DNA of 45,469 nt from Verrucomicrobiales bacterium (lineage in GTDB: Bacteria > Verrucomicrobiota > Verrucomicrobiia > Verrucomicrobiales > DEV007), in NCBI GenBank assembly GCA_029210205.1, contig JARGOD010000010.1, forward strand, positions 1 through 45,469. Reading direction: 5' to 3'. The stretch's first letter is position 1; each line of letters starts with the position of its first letter. The notes under the pieces are model-generated. The model worked only from the letters and a program-made list of their open reading frames with translations. It was not told where the DNA came from and searched no databases. The translations under genes were made by a program, and so were the position numbers. Shown here piece after piece: positions 42,569-45,469 of this stretch.

Positions 42569-43906
42569 GTGAATCTCTCCGAACTGCAGACTCTTCTCAA
42601 TCGTTTCGACCTCACGCCGAGCCGTAAGCTTGGTCAGAGTTTTCTCGTCGACGATAATATCTCCCAGTGGATCGCTTCGCAGTTGCATGTCGGTCCTGAC
42701 GACTGTGTCATCGAAGTCGGAGCGGGCTTTGGCGCGCTCACCGAGCACATTGCCGGGAAATGCCGGCGTTTTATCCTCGTCGAGAAAGACGGTCGCCTCG
42801 CAGAGTATCTGGCGGAGAAATATGGACCACTCGGTGTCGAAGTTGTTCATGCAGACGCGACTGAGTATGATGTGCGGCCTTTGTTTCGAGAAGGTGGCGT
42901 CAAATTTATCGGGAACCTTCCCTACTCCTGCGGGAATGAGATTCTTCGCCGTTTTCTCGATGCGCCAAGTCCGATCAGTGAGGCGATTATCATGGTGCAG
43001 AAGGAGGTCGCGAGTCGCTTCACGGCGGAACCTCGCTCAAAGGATTACGGTATTCTCAGCCTCATGCTTCAGGAGCGCTGGGAGGCGACGCATCTTAAAA
43101 CGATCGGACCCGGTCCGTTTCACCCGCGGCCGGCGGTGGATTCATCGATCGTGCGCTTTGATCGTCGGGCTTCTGATTCGCTCCCGCTTCACTCGCCGGA
43201 GGTTTTTGCGTCGACGGTAAAGCAGGGATTCTCGCAGCGTCGGAAACAGTTGCCGAATAATCTGACCGTCGAGAAAGAGCGTGCCGCCGAGGTCCTCGAG
43301 TCGATGGGCCTCAAGACGAGCGTCCGGGCGGAAGAGCTGGCGCTGGCGGAATGGGTGACGCTCTCAAACCATCTCGACCCTCATCCTTGTAGCGCCCTTC
43401 CACCATCAGCGACGGAGTTGCTAGATGTCGTGAATGAAAAGGATGAAGTCATCGATCAGGTGACGCGTCGAGAAGTCCACGAGAAGAAGTTTCTGCATCG
43501 AGCGGTGCATGTCTTTTTGCAGAACAAGCAGGGTGAGATCTATCTGCAACTGCGATCACTCTTGAAGGACACACACGGCGGGAAATGGGATAGCAGTGCC
43601 TCAGGGCATGTCGATCCGGGAGAAAGCTACCTTGCCTGTGCGAAGCGTGAGATGTGGGAAGAGGTTTGGGTGCAGCCGAAAGGTGACATTGTCAGGGTGG
43701 CGAGACTTGATGCCTCAGATGCGACCGATCAGGAATTCATCGAAGTCTTTCTTGCGGAACCGAAAGGGAAAATCCGGGTGCATGGAAAAGAAGTCGATAG
43801 CGGATGCTATTTCCCGGTTGATCAGATTGAGCAGTGGATCGAAGAACGCCCGCAGGATTTCGCGACGGGATTTGTGACATGCTTCAAAGCGTGGCGGGCA
43901 AACTGA
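42569..43906 (+). CDS. rsmA: RsmA (KsgA) 16S rRNA dimethyladenosine transferase fused to a NUDIX hydrolase
   Basis: A 445-aa fusion. GTG 42569 is the start; no in-frame ATG gives the N-terminal conserved region. Residues 1-270 are a full RsmA: SAM site at VIEVGAGFGALTEHI (47-61) and catalytic NLPY at 116-119, followed by PGPFHPRPAVDSSIV. From about 280 to the end it is a NUDIX domain of the YfcD/Idi-like kind: DVVNEKDEVIDQVTR at about 286-300, then the NUDIX box from G346 to V368 with R360-E361 and E364-E365. The usual Gly near the box end is Trp367. The methyltransferase makes the m6,2A pair near the 3' end of 16S rRNA; the NUDIX substrate is unknown. Confidence 0.93.
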   Translation: MNLSELQTLLNRFDLTPSRKLGQSFLVDDNISQWIASQLHVGPDDCVIEVGAGFGALTEHIAGKCRRFILVEKDGRLAEYLAEKYGPLGVEVVHADATEYDVRPLFREGGVKFIGNLPYSCGNEILRRFLDAPSPISEAIIMVQKEVASRFTAEPRSKDYGILSLMLQERWEATHLKTIGPGPFHPRPAVDSSIVRFDRRASDSLPLHSPEVFASTVKQGFSQRRKQLPNNLTVEKERAAEVLESMGLKTSVRAEELALAEWVTLSNHLDPHPCSALPPSATELLDVVNEKDEVIDQVTRREVHEKKFLHRAVHVFLQNKQGEIYLQLRSLLKDTHGGKWDSSASGHVDPGESYLACAKREMWEEVWVQPKGDIVRVARLDASDATDQEFIEVFLAEPKGKIRVHGKEVDSGCYFPVDQIEQWIEERPQDFATGFVTCFKAWRAN

Positions 43907-43909
43907 AAT

Positions 43910-45469
43910 TCATTCCGCGGCTTCGAAATCCGTTCGCGCTGTTTCGATCCACTCTCCATTGCTGTGGATCAGAGTAAGGCGGTCGTAAAAGTGGTCAAAG
44001 ACGAAAAGCGAGGGGAGTTTGATGTTTCCTGAGCCGGTTGACTCAACGGTAAACACCTCCGAACTGGCGATTCTTTCGAGCAAGAGAAGATCGCCTTCAC
44101 TGCCTCCTGCGAGAGTAGTGAGACGGTCGCCAGACTTCGTAGCCTTCACTTTCATCCGTGCCTGACTGACAGGAATGGTTGCATTGACGATGATCTCCGT
44201 TTTACCGCGATGGAGCTGCCATTTGCCGGCGCGAATTTGTGCGACGGTCAGGCTGCCGTCTTCACGAAGATTTGCTGCCGGCTTGTTGTTGAATCGGATA
44301 TCGAGCTCACTGCCCTCGGAAGTGTCGTGGCGAAGAGTCCAGCCACTGTTGATGGAGCGGCTTTCATCGCTCAGTTGTAAAAGAGGGTCACCTCCGGCAT
44401 TAGCGAAAAGACGAGCGAGCTTAGATCCCGTTTGAATAAAAATACCTTCGCTGGCATCTCCAGCAACGGTAACGCTGCCATCTGTCATTGTTTCGGCGAG
44501 TTTGTGGAGGCCGATATCGTGCATGCGACAACCGAAGAACATGACGTCGCGCGTGTTTGCCGTCCCGACAATTTTACCGGTGGTGTCGCCTCCTTTCTCA
44601 TTCTTACCATCCCAGCCAGGGACTTCGAAGATCGTTCCGTGAAAACTGACATTCGAAGCGTGGTTGAGCCTGACGGCAACGTTGTTGTATGTCCTGACAC
44701 ATCCGCCAAAGAAATAGTGGCCGTTCAAATCAGCACGAGCGCCGCTCGTTTTTCCATCGATGTAAAGAGAGCCGCGTCCCCATTGCCCTGAGCTGCGGAG
44801 ATGGTGGTCGTTTGAAAAGAGATTGCAGCCAAAGAACTGGGTGCCGCTGAGACCGGGTCCATCTTTCTTGTCGTTTCCGATGAGGGCAACGCCGTAGTCG
44901 CCGGAAAAGGAGGAGTTCCAAAAAGTGTTATAGTCAGGATTGCCGCCTTCGGCTCGGGTCACGATACACAAGCCTGCTTTTTGCCAATAGCCGTAGACCG
45001 AGACATGGTGCATCGAGCCGCCGGGGCTGTCATCGACGAGGAATCCGATATCAAAATCAGAACGCTTGTCCGATTTGCTGGAGTGTTTTTTGCCCTCGTC
45101 GCTGACTTGCATATCGAGAAGGATGGCGAGATTTGAAATCTGCCAGGGCGAATCGGTTGCGGTCTTCAGGGCGTAGCGCATCGATGAGAATTGGTCGGCT
45201 CGTGTCGTTTCCAGAGATTTCTTTCCACTCCCGCGAAAAACCAGCGTCGTGCCGGGAAGGCCCTCAAAACGATTCTCATCGAGATGAGTCTTGTCGTCAT
45301 TCAGAGGAAAGGTTCCGAGCGTGGGGCTTCCTTCACCCGTGATTGTCGCGGAGCGGGGGAGTTCAATCCCGTCAGTGATGAGGTAGACGCCGGCGGGAAA
45401 GTGAATTTCGCTTTCTGCGGCGAACGCTTTGCGGATCGCAGCGGTGTCGTCTGCCACGCCGTCACCGAC
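43910..45469 (-). CDS. Beta-helix (pectate-lyase-superfamily) protein, 5' end outside the window
   Basis: A partial gene of at least 519 codons. The reading frame runs open to the right window edge, where the translated end (VGDGVADDTAAI) is the usual start region of Pectate_lyase_3 proteins, so the true start lies beyond 45469. The repeats expected of a right-handed beta helix (N/D-rich turns, G-rich steps such as SGDYGVALIGN and FFGCNLF) fill residues 100-330. A C-terminal beta domain follows. Signal peptide not seen because of the cut. Polysaccharide binding or cleavage is plausible. Confidence 0.82.
   Translation of the reverse strand, partial: VGDGVADDTAAIRKAFAAESEIHFPAGVYLITDGIELPRSATITGEGSPTLGTFPLNDDKTHLDENRFEGLPGTTLVFRGSGKKSLETTRADQFSSMRYALKTATDSPWQISNLAILLDMQVSDEGKKHSSKSDKRSDFDIGFLVDDSPGGSMHHVSVYGYWQKAGLCIVTRAEGGNPDYNTFWNSSFSGDYGVALIGNDKKDGPGLSGTQFFGCNLFSNDHHLRSSGQWGRGSLYIDGKTSGARADLNGHYFFGGCVRTYNNVAVRLNHASNVSFHGTIFEVPGWDGKNEKGGDTTGKIVGTANTRDVMFFGCRMHDIGLHKLAETMTDGSVTVAGDASEGIFIQTGSKLARLFANAGGDPLLQLSDESRSINSGWTLRHDTSEGSELDIRFNNKPAANLREDGSLTVAQIRAGKWQLHRGKTEIIVNATIPVSQARMKVKATKSGDRLTTLAGGSEGDLLLLERIASSEVFTVESTGSGNIKLPSLFVFDHFYDRLTLIHSNGEWIETARTDFEAAE

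Noticed and set aside
42302..42850. Minus-strand 182-aa frame over the thioesterase/RsmA junction
   Set aside because: Overlaps two convincing plus-strand genes and has no recognisable domain.
1..45469. selC (tRNA-Sec) or any other tRNA
   Set aside because: I looked through the intergenic gaps for a long-arm tRNA with a TCA anticodon and saw none; selC is presumably elsewhere in the genome.
1..45469. CRISPR arrays, IS elements, prophage genes
   Set aside because: No regularly spaced repeats, transposases, integrases or phage structural genes were seen.

Overview
The window looks like chromosomal DNA of a Gram-negative, probably marine or aquatic Verrucomicrobiota bacterium. The reasons are the DUF3450/ExbB/ExbD/TonB operon, a secreted sulfatase, a Tat-exported Gfo/Idh/MocA oxidoreductase, a MoxR-DUF58-BatA operon, a Lys/Ala-rich extension on RpoD, and the general absence of strong Shine-Dalgarno sites. 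Assignment to that phylum is an inference. Genes are densely packed with many 4-nt start/stop overlaps. I see no tRNA, rRNA, CRISPR array, insertion sequence or prophage. No stretch over 300 bases lacks a gene once two short genes (22312-22488 and 41818-41970) are included.

Left part (2.0-11.7 kb), selenium island. A SenB-type selenosugar synthase (minus strand) diverges across 90 bp from selD. The SelD itself is a selenoprotein: its active-site residue is an in-frame UGA at 3089-3091 followed by SECIS-like hairpins, so an ordinary ORF call loses its first 28 residues. Downstream in the same direction lie selA, a four-gene PhnCDE-like ABC transporter of the putative selenate/selenium type, a DUF433/DUF5615 toxin-antitoxin-like pair, and selB. 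Uptake, activation (selenophosphate), Sec-tRNA synthesis and Sec decoding are therefore together, and SenB offers a second use of selenophosphate. No SenA-like selenoneine synthase and no selC tRNA are visible, so the fate of the SenB product is open.

Middle part. 11.7-17.4 kb carries housekeeping genes on the minus strand: dnaG, rpoD, a small single-TM protein, an M48 lipoprotein peptidase and 5-formyl-THF cyclo-ligase. 17.4-22.5 kb holds a Tat-type Gfo/Idh oxidoreductase, a coiled-coil secreted protein, a sulfatase overlapping a DUF2233 phosphodiester glycosidase, and a 58-aa lipoprotein. 22.6-30.3 kb is an iron/TonB unit: a TonB-dependent siderophore receptor with a candidate Fur box, then DUF3450, a long ExbB with a periplasmic coiled-coil domain, a short ExbB, ExbD, TonB and a TPR protein.

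Right part. 30.4-33.8 kb contains a small membrane protein, modB and modA (no modC) behind an RsuA-type pseudouridine synthase, and a YkuD L,D-transpeptidase. 33.8-40.0 kb is a MoxR / DUF58 / BatA-like / VWA membrane operon. The end carries a voltage-gated K+ channel with a C-terminal zinc ribbon, an alpha/beta hydrolase, a 50-aa XapX-type membrane protein, a hotdog acyl-CoA thioesterase, an RsmA-NUDIX fusion, and a beta-helix protein cut by the window edge.
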